Source: Maritimibacter sp. HL-12
GTDB lineage: Bacteria > Pseudomonadota > Alphaproteobacteria > Rhodobacterales > Rhodobacteraceae
Direction of reading: 5' to 3'
Length of the DNA stretch: 64,000 bases
Assembly (NCBI RefSeq): GCF_900177545.1
Contig: NZ_FXBQ01000001.1
Location: 3,442,163 to 3,506,162, forward strand
The first letter of the stretch is position 1. Every line of letters starts with the position of its first letter. Made by a program: the position numbers and the translations under genes. The notes under the pieces were generated by a model, which made no database searches, was not told where the DNA came from, and saw only the letters and a list, made by a program, of their open reading frames with translations. Below are positions 53,443-63,899 of the stretch, one piece after another.

Positions 53443-54494
53443 GCGTCCATCTCCGCCAGTTGTTGCGCCTGATCGGTCTCGGTCAGCGCGTCGATGATCT
53501 CGTCGAGGTCGCCCTGCATCACCTCGCCGAGCTTGTAGAGCGTCAGCCCGATGCGGTGATCGGTGAGCCGACCTTGCGGGAAATTGTAGGTGCGGATGCG
53601 CTCGGAGCGGTCGCCCGAGCCAACCTGCGCCTTGCGGTTGGCCGCGCGCGCATCGGCCGCCTTCTGGCGTTCCATGTCGAACAACCGCGACGCCAGAACC
53701 TGCATCGCGATCTCGCGGTTGCGGTGCTGGCTTTTCTCCGAACTTGTCACCACGATCCCGGACGGCAGGTGGGTGATCCGCACCGCCGAATCGGTGGTGT
53801 TGACGTGTTGCCCGCCCGCACCAGAGGCGCGCATGGTGTCGATCCGAAGGTCGTTCTGGTCGATCGCGATATCCACGTCCTCGGCCTCGGGCAACACTGC
53901 CACGGTGGCCGCGGAAGTGTGTATCCGCCCGCCTGATTCGGTCTCCGGCACGCGCTGCACCCGGTGCACCCCGCTTTCATACTTGAGACGGGCGTAGACA
54001 TTCTCACCCGACACCCGCGCGACCAGTTCCTTCACCCCGCCCAGCTCGGTGAGCTGCTGCTCGATCACCTCGAAGCGCCAGCCCATGCGCTCGGCGTAGC
54101 GCTGATACATCCGCATCAGGTCGCCCGCGAACAGCGCCGCCTCCTCGCCGCCGGTGCCGGGCCGGATCTCGACGATCGCCGGGCGGGCATCGGCCTCGTC
54201 GCGCGGCAGCAGCGCCAGCCGCATCGCCTGCTCGGCCTCCGGCAGCCGGGCCTTCAGACGGGGCAATTCCTCCTCGGCGAGCGCTTGCATCTCCGGGTCG
54301 GCGAGCATCGCCTCGGCCTCGGCGATGTCCGCCAGAAGCTGGCGATAGGCGGCGATCTCGGCCACCACGGGCTTGAGCTGGGCGTATTCGCGCCCGACCC
54401 GGGCGTAATCCTCGCCCGAGAGCCCCTCGGCCATGCGCGCTTCGAGGTAGCCGAACCGCTCGGTGATCGCATCAAGTTTATCGAATGGAACCAT
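53439..54494 (-). CDS. prfA: Peptide chain release factor 1
   Basis: A 351-residue class I release factor for UAA/UAG. The catalytic motif is GAGGQHVN and the codon-recognition loop region is HTSAAT. It heads the prfA-prmC operon. Confidence 0.98.
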   Translation of the reverse strand: MVPFDKLDAITERFGYLEARMAEGLSGEDYARVGREYAQLKPVVAEIAAYRQLLADIAEAEAMLADPEMQALAEEELPRLKARLPEAEQAMRLALLPRDEADARPAIVEIRPGTGGEEAALFAGDLMRMYQRYAERMGWRFEVIEQQLTELGGVKELVARVSGENVYARLKYESGVHRVQRVPETESGGRIHTSAATVAVLPEAEDVDIAIDQNDLRIDTMRASGAGGQHVNTTDSAVRITHLPSGIVVTSSEKSQHRNREIAMQVLASRLFDMERQKAADARAANRKAQVGSGDRSERIRTYNFPQGRLTDHRIGLTLYKLGEVMQGDLDEIIDALTETDQAQQLAEMDA

Positions 54495-54556
54495 GGCGAT
54501 CAGGTGGCCTATCGGCGGGGTTTGGTCAAGTGGCGCGTCTGTAGTATGATTGCGGG

Positions 54557-54877
54557 ATGCGCCTTTTGCCCTGCCTCCTCGCGGGCCTTGTCGCCCTGCC
54601 TGCCCTCGCCGATGTCACCACGCCCGGCGGCAAGGTGCTCGATTGCTACTGCACCGACAGCCAGGGCGCGCGGGTCGAGATGGACGCGGAAATCTGCCTC
54701 GTGGTTGGCGGCCGGGCCTTCATCGCGCGCTGCGAGATGAGCCTCAACAACCCGATCTGGCGCGACACCGGCCGCCCTTGCGTCAGCTCGTCACTGGCCC
54801 CCTTCGAGCCGCTCGAACCAGCGCGCGACCCGGGCGGCGTTCATGCCGAGATCGCTGCGGCCATAGACGAGGTGTGA
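54557..54877 (+). CDS. Small secreted hypothetical protein
   Basis: A 106-residue protein with a signal peptide ([18 protein letters not shown]) and cysteines in DCYCTDS, EICLV, ARCEM and RPCVS that suggest two disulfides. The last 29 residues are antisense to the DUF1499 gene (87-bp tail overlap), so the real C-terminus may be shorter. No function recognised. Confidence 0.7.
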   Translation: MRLLPCLLAGLVALPALADVTTPGGKVLDCYCTDSQGARVEMDAEICLVVGGRAFIARCEMSLNNPIWRDTGRPCVSSSLAPFEPLEPARDPGGVHAEIAAAIDEV

Positions 54878-55210
54878 ATGCAGGTGCAGGTTTTCGCCAT
54901 CCTGCCAGATCACCGCGATATCGGGAAAACCCCAGAGCCGCGAGCGGGTGACGAAGGCGGCAGGTTCCACCCCGGTGCCGACGCGCTCGGTGCGCGCGGT
55001 CTCGGCCGCGATGTCCAGCAGCCGGGCGAAGGCCCCCTCGGGCAGTTCGGACAGCGGGCGCACCACCTTGAGCCCGCCGGGCACCGGGTGAACCCCGGGC
55101 TCGAAAGGCCCGGGTTGCGCGCTCAGCCGGTGGCGCGGCAGCGGCGTGAACCGGATCGCGGCCTGCGCCAGGCCGATCAGGAGCACCGCGATCAGGATGG
55201 ATTTGAGCAT
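54791..55210 (-). CDS. DUF1499-domain protein
   Basis: A 139-residue protein with an N-terminal membrane anchor (LKSILIAVLLIGLAQA) and the DUF1499 core ([37 protein letters not shown]). It is probably periplasmic, of unknown function. Its 3' end overlaps the convergent secreted-protein gene by 87 bases. Confidence 0.82.
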   Translation of the reverse strand: MLKSILIAVLLIGLAQAAIRFTPLPRHRLSAQPGPFEPGVHPVPGGLKVVRPLSELPEGAFARLLDIAAETARTERVGTGVEPAAFVTRSRLWGFPDIAVIWQDGENLHLHSHLVYGRSDLGMNAARVARWFERLEGGQ

Positions 55211-55277
55211 CGCGTCCTCGCAATTCTTGCTAACGTCTCTATGCAATACCCGCCCCGTGACCGAAAGGATCAATCCG

Positions 55278-55634
55278 ATGCGTGCCGCCCTGTTTGTCCT
55301 CGCCATCGCGCCCGGCCTCGCGTTCGCCACACCCTATGACGGGCTTTACCGGCCGAACTACGATTTCGCCGCGACCTGGGATTGCACCGATGTCGGCATG
55401 GAAGGCGGCGCGCTGGCGATTGAAGGCGACCGGCTGTTCGGGGTGGAGAACATCTGCGAGCTTGCCGAGCCCGTCGAATTGCGCGGCATGAACGCAGTGC
55501 TCTACGATGCCACCTGCGACGGCGAAGGCACGCGCTACGAAGAGCGCGTGATGCTGATGGCGCATGATTTCGGCGTCTACGTCATCCGCGACGGACAGGT
55601 GGCCGACTGGCTCTCCTGCGACGCCACACCATGA
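55278..55634 (+). CDS. Small secreted hypothetical protein, paralogue A
   Basis: A 118-residue protein with a signal peptide (MRAALFVLAIAPGLAFA) and four cysteines in the mature part, probably two disulfides. It has TPYDGLY at the mature start. The next gene encodes a same-length paralogue with matching TPYEGNY start and cysteine positions. Role unknown. Confidence 0.75.
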   Translation: MRAALFVLAIAPGLAFATPYDGLYRPNYDFAATWDCTDVGMEGGALAIEGDRLFGVENICELAEPVELRGMNAVLYDATCDGEGTRYEERVMLMAHDFGVYVIRDGQVADWLSCDATP

Positions 55635-55696
55635 TGCGACATGGCTGTTGATGCCGTAGACTTCCGCCCGGTTCACACCGGAACGGGAGGCCCGCG

Positions 55697-56053
55697 ATGC
55701 GCCCCATTTTCACCTTCGCCGCCGTGCTGCTGGCCAGCGGTGCCATCGCCACACCCTACGAGGGCAATTACCTGCCTTTGAACTATTATCCCGGCGCTTC
55801 GAGTTGCCGGGACGCGGGCGAACCGCAGGGGATCACCTCGATCAGGGGCGACACCCTGCGGATGATCGAGATGCCTTGCGTGCTCTCCGCCCCCGAGCCG
55901 GTGCGCGGCATGGAGGCCACCCTCTACGATGCGCTCTGCACCTATAGTGACGGGGTCAGCCAGACCGAGGGACGGGTGATGCTGATGCAGGCCCCCGGCG
56001 AGCTCTGGGTGATCTGGGACGGCTATATCGAGCACTGGATGCGCTGCGACTGA
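55697..56053 (+). CDS. Small secreted hypothetical protein, paralogue B
   Basis: A 118-residue secreted protein (signal MRPIFTFAAVLLASGAIA) that shares length, cysteine pattern and motifs (VRGMEATLYDA against LRGMNAVLYDA; RVMLMQ against RVMLMA) with the gene before it. The pair is a tandem duplication. It converges with speB. Confidence 0.75.
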   Translation: MRPIFTFAAVLLASGAIATPYEGNYLPLNYYPGASSCRDAGEPQGITSIRGDTLRMIEMPCVLSAPEPVRGMEATLYDALCTYSDGVSQTEGRVMLMQAPGELWVIWDGYIEHWMRCD

Positions 56054-56076
56054 GCGCGCCCGCCCCGCGCCGCCCG

Positions 56077-57036
56077 CTACCGCCGGGTCCAGCCCCAGAG
56101 GCAGAGCAGTTCCACCGCCACATGCGCCGCCGCGACCGCGGTGATCCCGGCGTGATCATAGGGTGGGGAGACCTCCACCACGTCGCCGCCGACGAGGTTG
56201 ATCCCCGCGATCCCGCGCAAGGTTGCCGCCGCCTGCGCCGTCGTCAGCCCGCCCCAGACCGGCGTGCCGGTGCCGGGGGCGAAGGCCGGGTCGAGCCCGT
56301 CGATATCGAATGTGAGATAGGCCGGATGATCGCCCACCACCTCGCGAATGCGGTCGGCCACGAGATCGGGGCCAATCCGGTGCACCTCGGGCGCATCGAC
56401 CCCGGCGATGCCAAGCCGGTCGTCCACTTCGGTGCGGATGCCGATCTGGATCGAGCGCTCGGGCACGATCAGCCCCTCCTTCACCGCCTTGTAGACGAAG
56501 GTGCCGTGATCGACGCGGGCCGGGTCATCATCGGGCCAGCTGTCGGTGTGGGCGTCGAACTGGATCAGCGCCAGCGGGCCGTGCCTGGCGGCATGGGCGC
56601 GCAGGATCGGCAGGGTGACCGAGTGATCGCCCCCCAGCGTGATCGCGGCGCAGTCCTGCGCGAGGATGCCCGCGATATGGGCCTCCAGCCGGGCCGGGAA
56701 ATCGGCGGGGGCAGCGTAGTCGAAGGCCAGATCGCCGTAATCGGCGATGGCGAAGGCGCTCATCACGTCATAGCCCCAGCCGAAGGGCGCATCGGGGCTT
56801 TGCAGGGCGCTCGCCTCGCGGATCGCGCGCGGCCCGAGGCGCGCGCCGGGCCGGTTGGTCACCGCCTGGTCGAAGGGCGCGCCGGTGATCGCGATATCGG
56901 CAACGCTCAGATCCTTGGTGAAGGTCCGCCGCAGGAAGCTGGGCAGGCCCGAGAAGGTGTTCTCGAAGCTCGGCCCCTTCATGCCTGGCCGGGTGATCGC
57001 GGTATCGACCTGTTTTTTCGCGTCTTCCAGTGCCAT
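56077..57036 (-). CDS. speB: Agmatinase-family ureohydrolase
   Basis: A 319-residue binuclear manganese ureohydrolase. The ligand motifs are GGDHSVT, FDAHTDSW and FDIDGLDPAFAPGTG. It hydrolyses agmatine or a related guanidino compound to an amine and urea. Which substrate cannot be told by eye. The gene lies 46 bases downstream of an M20 hydrolase on the same strand. Confidence 0.93.
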   Translation of the reverse strand: MALEDAKKQVDTAITRPGMKGPSFENTFSGLPSFLRRTFTKDLSVADIAITGAPFDQAVTNRPGARLGPRAIREASALQSPDAPFGWGYDVMSAFAIADYGDLAFDYAAPADFPARLEAHIAGILAQDCAAITLGGDHSVTLPILRAHAARHGPLALIQFDAHTDSWPDDDPARVDHGTFVYKAVKEGLIVPERSIQIGIRTEVDDRLGIAGVDAPEVHRIGPDLVADRIREVVGDHPAYLTFDIDGLDPAFAPGTGTPVWGGLTTAQAAATLRGIAGINLVGGDVVEVSPPYDHAGITAVAAAHVAVELLCLWGWTRR

Positions 57037-57082
57037 GTGTTTTCCTCCGGCGACGGCGCGGTCGCGCGCGCCGTCGCTCAGG

Positions 57083-58243
57083 TCAGGCGGGTTGCAGGGT
57101 TTCGACGAGGCGGGCGAAGAAGCTCGCGCCGATCGGGGCGATCTCGTCGTTGAAATCGTATTTCGGGTGGTGCACCGACGGGCCCTCGCCCTGGCCGAGG
57201 AACAGGAAGGCGCCGGGGCGGGCGTCGAGCATGTAGGAGAAATCCTCCGCCCCCATCTCGCGCGGCCGGTCGGTTTCGACGGCCTGTGCGCCCACGATCC
57301 CGCGCGCCACGGCCGCGGCCTTCTCCACCTCGGCCGCGTGGTTGACCGTGGGCGGATAGCCGCGCTCGTAGTCAAGCACCGCCTCGACTCCGTAAGCCGC
57401 CGCGCTGCCCGCCACGATCTCGCCCATCCGCCGCTCCACCATGTCGCGGATTTCCGGATTGAAGGTGCGCACCGTGCCGCCGACGAAAGCCTTCTCGGGG
57501 ATCACGTTGTCGGCGCTGCCCGATTGCACCATGGTCACCGAGGCCACGAGATCTTCGCGCGGCGGGTTGTTGCGGCTCACGATGGTCTGGCACCCTTGCG
57601 CGATCGCCAGCGCCGCCGGGATCGGGTCGACCGCCTCGTGCGGATAGGCGCCGTGGCCGCCCTGCCCCCGGATGTGAATGCGGAAGGTATCGACCGCCGC
57701 CATGATCGGCCCCGGGGTGGTGGAAAAACTGCCGAAGGGCAGGCCCGGCTCGTTGTGCAGCGCATAGACCTCGTCGATGCCGAAGCGCTCCATCATCCCC
57801 TCTTCCACCATGATCCGGCCGCCGCCGATATCTTCCTCGGCGGGTTGGAAGATCAGCGCGACCCGGCCCGAGAAGGCGCGCGTCTCGGCCAGGTAGCGCG
57901 CGGCCCCGAGCAGCATCGTGGTATGGCCGTCATGGCCGCAGGCATGCATCCGCCCGGGCACGGTGGAGGCATGCTCCAGCCCGGTTTCCTCGTCCATCGG
58001 CAGCGCGTCCATGTCGGCGCGCAACCCGATGGTGCGCCCCGGCCCCCGCCCCTCGATGATCGCCACCACGCCCGAGCGCGCGATCCCTTCGTGGATCTCG
58101 TCGACCCCGAAATCGCGCAGCTTTTCCACCACGAAAGCGGCGGTCTCGTGGCAGTCGAGCTTGAGTTCGGGGTGGGCATGGAGCCACCGCCGCCAGGTTT
58201 TCATGTCATCGGCATAGGCCGCGATGCGGTTGATGACGGGCAT
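57083..58243 (-). CDS. M20-family amidohydrolase
   Basis: A 386-residue metallo-amidohydrolase of the hippurate/IAA-amino-acid hydrolase type. Metal residues are in GRMHACGHDGHT and QPAEEDIGGG, and the lid domain contains GQGGHGAYPH. It removes an acyl or carbamoyl group from an amino acid. With the ureohydrolase gene it may form a guanidino/acyl-amine degradation pair, which is inferred from adjacency. Confidence 0.9.
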   Translation of the reverse strand: MPVINRIAAYADDMKTWRRWLHAHPELKLDCHETAAFVVEKLRDFGVDEIHEGIARSGVVAIIEGRGPGRTIGLRADMDALPMDEETGLEHASTVPGRMHACGHDGHTTMLLGAARYLAETRAFSGRVALIFQPAEEDIGGGRIMVEEGMMERFGIDEVYALHNEPGLPFGSFSTTPGPIMAAVDTFRIHIRGQGGHGAYPHEAVDPIPAALAIAQGCQTIVSRNNPPREDLVASVTMVQSGSADNVIPEKAFVGGTVRTFNPEIRDMVERRMGEIVAGSAAAYGVEAVLDYERGYPPTVNHAAEVEKAAAVARGIVGAQAVETDRPREMGAEDFSYMLDARPGAFLFLGQGEGPSVHHPKYDFNDEIAPIGASFFARLVETLQPA

Positions 58244-58308
58244 GGGTTTCGGCCTCTCGCGCGCTTTGCTATGAACGGCCAGATTTCCCCGAAACGAGGG
58301 CCGACGCA

Positions 58309-59139
58309 ATGGGCAAAACAGACGCCGACATCGTGCATGATCCCGAGGGCGGCATCGCTCGGCTCGTCGAGATCATGGCCCGCCTGCGCGATCCCGAAAC
58401 CGGCTGCCCCTGGGACGTCGAGCAGAGCTTTGCCACCATCGCGCCCTACACGATCGAGGAGGCCTACGAGGTGGCCGACGCGATCGAGCGCGAGGCATGG
58501 GACGAGCTCAAGGGCGAATTGGGCGATCTGTTGTTCCAGTCGGTGTTTCATGCCCGCATGGCCGAGGAACAGGGGCTGTTCTCCTTCCACGACGTCGCCA
58601 ACCACATGGCCGACAAGATGGTGGCGCGTCATCCGCATGTTTTCGGCGACCAGGCCGGGATCGACAGCGCCGAGGCCCAGACCGAGAACTGGGAGGCGAT
58701 GAAGGCGGCCGAGCGCGCGGCCCGTGCCGAACATGGCGTGCTCGACGGGGTGGCGGTGGGCCTGCCCGCCCTGCTGCGCGCCTACAAGCTGCAAAAACGC
58801 GCGGCGCGGGTCGGGTTCGACTGGGGCGAGATCGACCCGGTGCTCGACAAGATCGCCGAGGAGGCGCGCGAAGTGGCCGAGGCGCGCGACGATCTCGGCC
58901 ATGACGCGCTCAGCGAGGAAATCGGCGATCTGCTTTTTGTCGTTGCCAACCTGGCCCGTCATCTCGGCGTCGAGCCCGAGGCGGCGCTGCGCGGTGCCAA
59001 CGCCAAGTTCATCCGCCGGTTCGAAGCCATCGAGGCCGCGCTGGCCGAGGTGGGCAAGTCGCCCGACACCGCCTCGCTCGAAGAGATGGACGCCTTGTGG
59101 AACGCGGCCAAGACCGCCGAGCGCAAGCCGCGCGGCTAG
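58309..59139 (+). CDS. mazG: Nucleoside triphosphate pyrophosphohydrolase MazG
   Basis: A 276-residue all-helical house-cleaning enzyme hydrolysing (d)NTPs. Two MazG repeats with acidic metal clusters are visible (EEAYEVADAI, ELGDLLFQ, then EEIGDLLFVVANLARHLG). The length matches the tandem form. Confidence 0.95.
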   Translation: MGKTDADIVHDPEGGIARLVEIMARLRDPETGCPWDVEQSFATIAPYTIEEAYEVADAIEREAWDELKGELGDLLFQSVFHARMAEEQGLFSFHDVANHMADKMVARHPHVFGDQAGIDSAEAQTENWEAMKAAERAARAEHGVLDGVAVGLPALLRAYKLQKRAARVGFDWGEIDPVLDKIAEEAREVAEARDDLGHDALSEEIGDLLFVVANLARHLGVEPEAALRGANAKFIRRFEAIEAALAEVGKSPDTASLEEMDALWNAAKTAERKPRG

Positions 59140-59163
59140 GGCCACGCAAAGACCACGGATCGG

Positions 59164-60048
59164 TCAGCTTCGCCGGTTGATCAGCATGATCCCGGCCGCC
59201 ACCAGCACAAGCTGGGCAACCAGCGCGGTCGTGACCGTTTCACCGAGCCAGAGCCAGCCGAGGATCACCCCGAACACCGGCGAAAGGAACGCGAAGGCCG
59301 CGATCTGGCTGGTTTTGTAGTGCTGGAGCAACCAGAACCAGGCGAGGAAAACCCCCGAGGCCACAACGACGATCTGGAACAGCATCAGCCACCCCGTCAT
59401 CACCGAAACATCGCGCAGGAGCGGGCCGAAGAACACCGAGGCGGCGAGCAGGACCGGGACCGAAACCGCGACCTGCCAGAACATCTGCATCTCGAACCCG
59501 GTTCGCGACAGACGGCTCAGGCGCGGCATCAGCGACACGCCCATCCATCCGAGCGCGGCCACCAGCGCCGCGAGATCCCCCGCCAGCGACGCCTCGCCGC
59601 CAAACCCCGACCGGTCGACGATCGCCCAGGCGACCCCGGCAAAGGCCAGCGTCAACCCGGCAAGGCGGATCGGCGTAAGCCGCTCCCCCGGCAACACGAA
59701 ATGCGCGGTGAGCGCCATCCAGACCGGCATCGAGTAGAAGATCACGCTGACCCGGGTTACCGTGGTCAGGTCGAGGGCAAGGAACAGCGCGAGGAACTCG
59801 ACCGAGAAGATCAGCCCGATCAGCACCCCCGGGCCGCGCGTTCCGGCGGAGAAATCGAGCCGCAACCCGCGGAACCGCATCCAGCCCCAGATCACCGCCA
59901 CCGCCCCGAGCGAGCGCAAACCCGCGGCGAACACCGGCTGCAGCCCCTCGTTGGTCAGCTTGATGACAACCTGGTTGACCGCGAGGATCACCATCAGGAA
60001 GATCAGCAGGGCCCCGCCGCCGAGGTCGATGTCGCGCCTGTCTTGCAT
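59164..60048 (-). CDS. EamA-family (DMT) transporter, copy 1
   Basis: A 294-residue membrane protein with ten predicted spans in two EamA repeats (LIFLMVILAVNQVVIK, FLSPVFGVILGWLWLGE). Members export amino acids or metabolites. Substrate unknown. It is not close in sequence to the second EamA protein here. Confidence 0.88.
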   Translation of the reverse strand: MQDRRDIDLGGGALLIFLMVILAVNQVVIKLTNEGLQPVFAAGLRSLGAVAVIWGWMRFRGLRLDFSAGTRGPGVLIGLIFSVEFLALFLALDLTTVTRVSVIFYSMPVWMALTAHFVLPGERLTPIRLAGLTLAFAGVAWAIVDRSGFGGEASLAGDLAALVAALGWMGVSLMPRLSRLSRTGFEMQMFWQVAVSVPVLLAASVFFGPLLRDVSVMTGWLMLFQIVVVASGVFLAWFWLLQHYKTSQIAAFAFLSPVFGVILGWLWLGETVTTALVAQLVLVAAGIMLINRRS

Positions 60049-60326
60049 GCCGCGAAAGGAAGTGCCGCGGCGCGGGAAGTCAAGCCCCTTCGCCCGCGAG
60101 GCGTGTGAGCAAGGGAGCCGGGACTCCTTGCGCGCGACCTTGCCGAACCCGACCCGCCAAGCGGGCTTGCGAAACAGGCCGACATGCCTGAAGCTGGCAG
60201 GTGCGACAGGATCAACACCCGGCCCCCAGGGGCGCGGGGATTGAGGAGCGATGTGACCGGACTTTCATCCCGCGACAACCCTGCAAGCCCGCAGTGCTTC
60301 GGCATGGCGCGCGCGGGCATTGCGCG

Positions 60327-60878
60327 GTGCCTGAGGTGAATCCCTGGGTTCTTCTGCTCAATCCCGTCGCCGGCACCCCGCAAGGCACGCTCGCACCGAC
60401 CGCCCTTCGCGGCTTGCTCAAGGGGCTGGGATTGCGGCAGGTCACCACCGCGCCGCCAACCGGTGACGCGGTGTTCTGCGGCGTGATCGACGGACGCACC
60501 TTCGGCGGCCACCTGAGCGACATGATCAAGACCGGTTTCGGGGTTCACCGCCGTGCCCTCATGCTGTCGGGTGACAGTTTCGCCGAGATCGCAAGCGGCT
60601 GGCCCTGGCCCGGGGTGCCGAACAACCCGGGTGCCGGGCATATCTGGTTTCTGGATCACCCGAGCCGCGCAAGCTCTGCCAACTTGCGCGCGGCGGCCGC
60701 GCCGGGCGACCACCTCGCCCTTACCCCGCAGGCGCTCTACCACCATGCCCCCGCGGGCCTTGCACATTCGCCCCACACCGCGCGGATCGAGCGCCTTCTC
60801 GGTGTGCCCGTCCACCGGCGCGACCTCGGCGGCATTGCCGGACTGACCGCGCTGCTTGCCCGGCTTCGCGACGATTGA
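60327..60878 (+). CDS. DUF1697-like protein with divergent N-terminus
   Basis: A protein of about 183 residues resembling the DUF1697 family through LRGLLKGLGLRQVTT, PGDHLALTPQALY and the terminal LLGVPVHRRD. The family's usual N-terminal RGINVGG-type loop is replaced by LLLNPVAGTPQGT. The start is uncertain: GTG at 60327 is used, GTG at 60336 is an alternative, and no clear SD is seen. Function unknown. Confidence 0.62.
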   Translation: MPEVNPWVLLLNPVAGTPQGTLAPTALRGLLKGLGLRQVTTAPPTGDAVFCGVIDGRTFGGHLSDMIKTGFGVHRRALMLSGDSFAEIASGWPWPGVPNNPGAGHIWFLDHPSRASSANLRAAAAPGDHLALTPQALYHHAPAGLAHSPHTARIERLLGVPVHRRDLGGIAGLTALLARLRDD

Positions 60879-60971
60879 CCAGCCGCGCCGCTCGGTATGC
60901 AAAACCGCTTGCGCCCGATCCTCGCCTCGGGCAGCAAGCGGAAGGCAACAGCGAACCGGGAGACCTTGAGA

Positions 60972-61409
60972 ATGGATGTGCGCGTGAAATGGGTGGAAGA
61001 CCGCACCTTCGTGGGCGAAGCGGAAAGCGGACACAAGATCGTGTTCGGTGCCGCCTCCGAGGCGGGGCCGAAACCGGGGCCGAGCCCGATGGAACTGGTG
61101 CTGATCGGCACCGGCGGCTGCGCCGCCTATGACGTGGTGCATATCCTCGAAAAAGGCCGCGAGCCGGTGGAAAGCGTCGAGGTCGAACTCGACGCCGACC
61201 GCGCCGAGACCGACCCCAAGGTGTTCACCCGCATTCACATGCGCTTCATCGTCAAGGGCCGGGGCCTCACCGCCGCCAAGGCCGAGCGCGCGGTGGCCCT
61301 CTCGGTCGAGAAATACTGCTCGGCCTCGGCGATGATGGCCAAGAGCGCCGCGCTGAGCCACGACGTCGAGGTGATCGACACCGGCGACGAGGCGACGTCG
61401 ACCCGCTGA
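60972..61409 (+). CDS. OsmC-family peroxiredoxin-like protein
   Basis: A 145-residue OsmC/Ohr-type protein. The family core is SPMELVLIGTGGCAAYDVVHIL and the C-terminal SVEKYCSASAMM holds the second cysteine. These reduce organic hydroperoxides. The ATG at 60972 follows a GGGAG. Confidence 0.9.
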   Translation: MDVRVKWVEDRTFVGEAESGHKIVFGAASEAGPKPGPSPMELVLIGTGGCAAYDVVHILEKGREPVESVEVELDADRAETDPKVFTRIHMRFIVKGRGLTAAKAERAVALSVEKYCSASAMMAKSAALSHDVEVIDTGDEATSTR

Positions 61410-61445
61410 CGCGGGCCGACCCGTCCCGGGGCTCTGTCCCGCAGG

Positions 61446-61463
61446 CCGCAGGCACGCCTGCGG
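61446..61463. other. Perfect palindrome downstream of osmC
   Basis: CCGCAGGC-AC-GCCTGCGG. It may be a processing or termination hairpin for the osmC transcript; no T-run follows. Confidence 0.4.
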
Positions 61464-61534
61464 CGTGCGACCCCGCAGCATTTCACCCAGCAAGAAGGCG
61501 CGGCCGCGATGCCGCCCGCAACCGGAGCCCTGCC

Positions 61535-62428
61535 ATGGACAATCTGCGCGGCGCGTTACTCATGGTTCTCGCGATGGCGGGCTTTGCCATCGAGGACGCT
61601 TTCATCAAGACGGTGACGGCGCGGGTGCCGATGGGCCAGGTGCTGATCTACCTCGGGGCGGGCGGCGGGCTGGCCTTTGCGATCCTCGCCACGCGTGCCG
61701 GCTATTGCTGGCGGTCGCGCATGTTCTTTCACCCGATGGTGATCCTGCGCAACGCCGGCGAGATCGTCGGCACTGCCGCCTTTGTCACCGCACTCACCCT
61801 GATCCCGCTTTCGCTCGCCTCGGCGCTGCTGCAGGCGATGCCGCTGTTCGTGATGCTGGGGGCGATCGTGTTCATGCGGGTGCAGGTAGGCTGGCGGCGC
61901 TGGGCGGCGCTGTCGGTCGGGCTTGCGGGCGTGCTGATCATCCTGCGCCCCGGGTTCGAGGGATTTCGCCCCGAAGCTCTGTTCGGCCTGCTCGCAGCCG
62001 TCGGGCTGGCGACGCGTGATCTCGCCACCCGCGCCTGCCCGCGCGAGGTTCATCCGCTCCAGCTTTCGACCTGGGGGTTTTTCATGCTGGTGCCGGTGGG
62101 GGCCGGGCTGCTCGCGCTGTCGGGCGGGGCGATCCGCCCCGGGGCCGCCGATGGCGGGCTGATCTTCGGCGCGCTCGCGCTCGGCATGGTCGGCTACTAC
62201 GCGCTGACCCGGGCGATGCAGACCGGCGAGATAGCCTTCGTGACGCCGTTTCGCTACACCCGGCTCGTCTTTGGCCTCGTGATCGGCTGGACCCTGTTCG
62301 GCGAATCCCTCGATGCGCCGATGCTGATCGGGGCTGCCATCGTGGTGGGTGCCGGTCTCTACAGCCTGATCCGCGAACGCAGGCTGATGAAACGACCCGT
62401 GGTCGCGCCGCCGCCGAGTGCAATCTGA
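61535..62428 (+). CDS. EamA-family (DMT) transporter, copy 2
   Basis: A 297-residue ten-span protein of the drug/metabolite transporter superfamily (LALMAGFAIEDAFIK-type start region, SALLQAMPLFVMLGAIVFM and the C-terminal TPFRYTRLVFGLVIGW). Substrate unknown. It lies upstream of eno on the same strand. Confidence 0.88.
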   Translation: MDNLRGALLMVLAMAGFAIEDAFIKTVTARVPMGQVLIYLGAGGGLAFAILATRAGYCWRSRMFFHPMVILRNAGEIVGTAAFVTALTLIPLSLASALLQAMPLFVMLGAIVFMRVQVGWRRWAALSVGLAGVLIILRPGFEGFRPEALFGLLAAVGLATRDLATRACPREVHPLQLSTWGFFMLVPVGAGLLALSGGAIRPGAADGGLIFGALALGMVGYYALTRAMQTGEIAFVTPFRYTRLVFGLVIGWTLFGESLDAPMLIGAAIVVGAGLYSLIRERRLMKRPVVAPPPSAI

Positions 62429-63799
<1,371 letters not shown>

Positions 63800-63828
63800 G
63801 GCGGCCGCGCCTGCGGCGGGCGGGCAAA

Positions 63829-63847
63829 GGGGGGCTGTCTGCCCCCC
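63829..63847 (+). terminator. Hairpin after eno
   Basis: GGGGGGC-TGTCT-GCCCCCC followed by TCTTGG. It is a stable stem with a weak T tail, 30 bases past the eno stop; part of the dispersed repeat region. Confidence 0.55.
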
Positions 63848-63899
63848 TCTTGGCCGGACGGCCAATTCACCCCCCGAAGGTATTTTCGGACCCAAGAAG
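63829..63899 (-). repeat. Dispersed intergenic repeat, copy 2
   Basis: On the minus strand it starts CTTCTTGGGTCCG and runs into AAAATACCTTC then a G-run, matching copy 1 at 21215-21266 in most core positions. The opposite orientation and intergenic position are typical of dispersed repeats. Confidence 0.55.

Noticed and set aside
60049-60326. tRNA or structured RNA in the gap before the DUF1697-like gene
   Set aside because: No cloverleaf or T-loop sequence and no terminator; the gap shows only GC-rich sequence.
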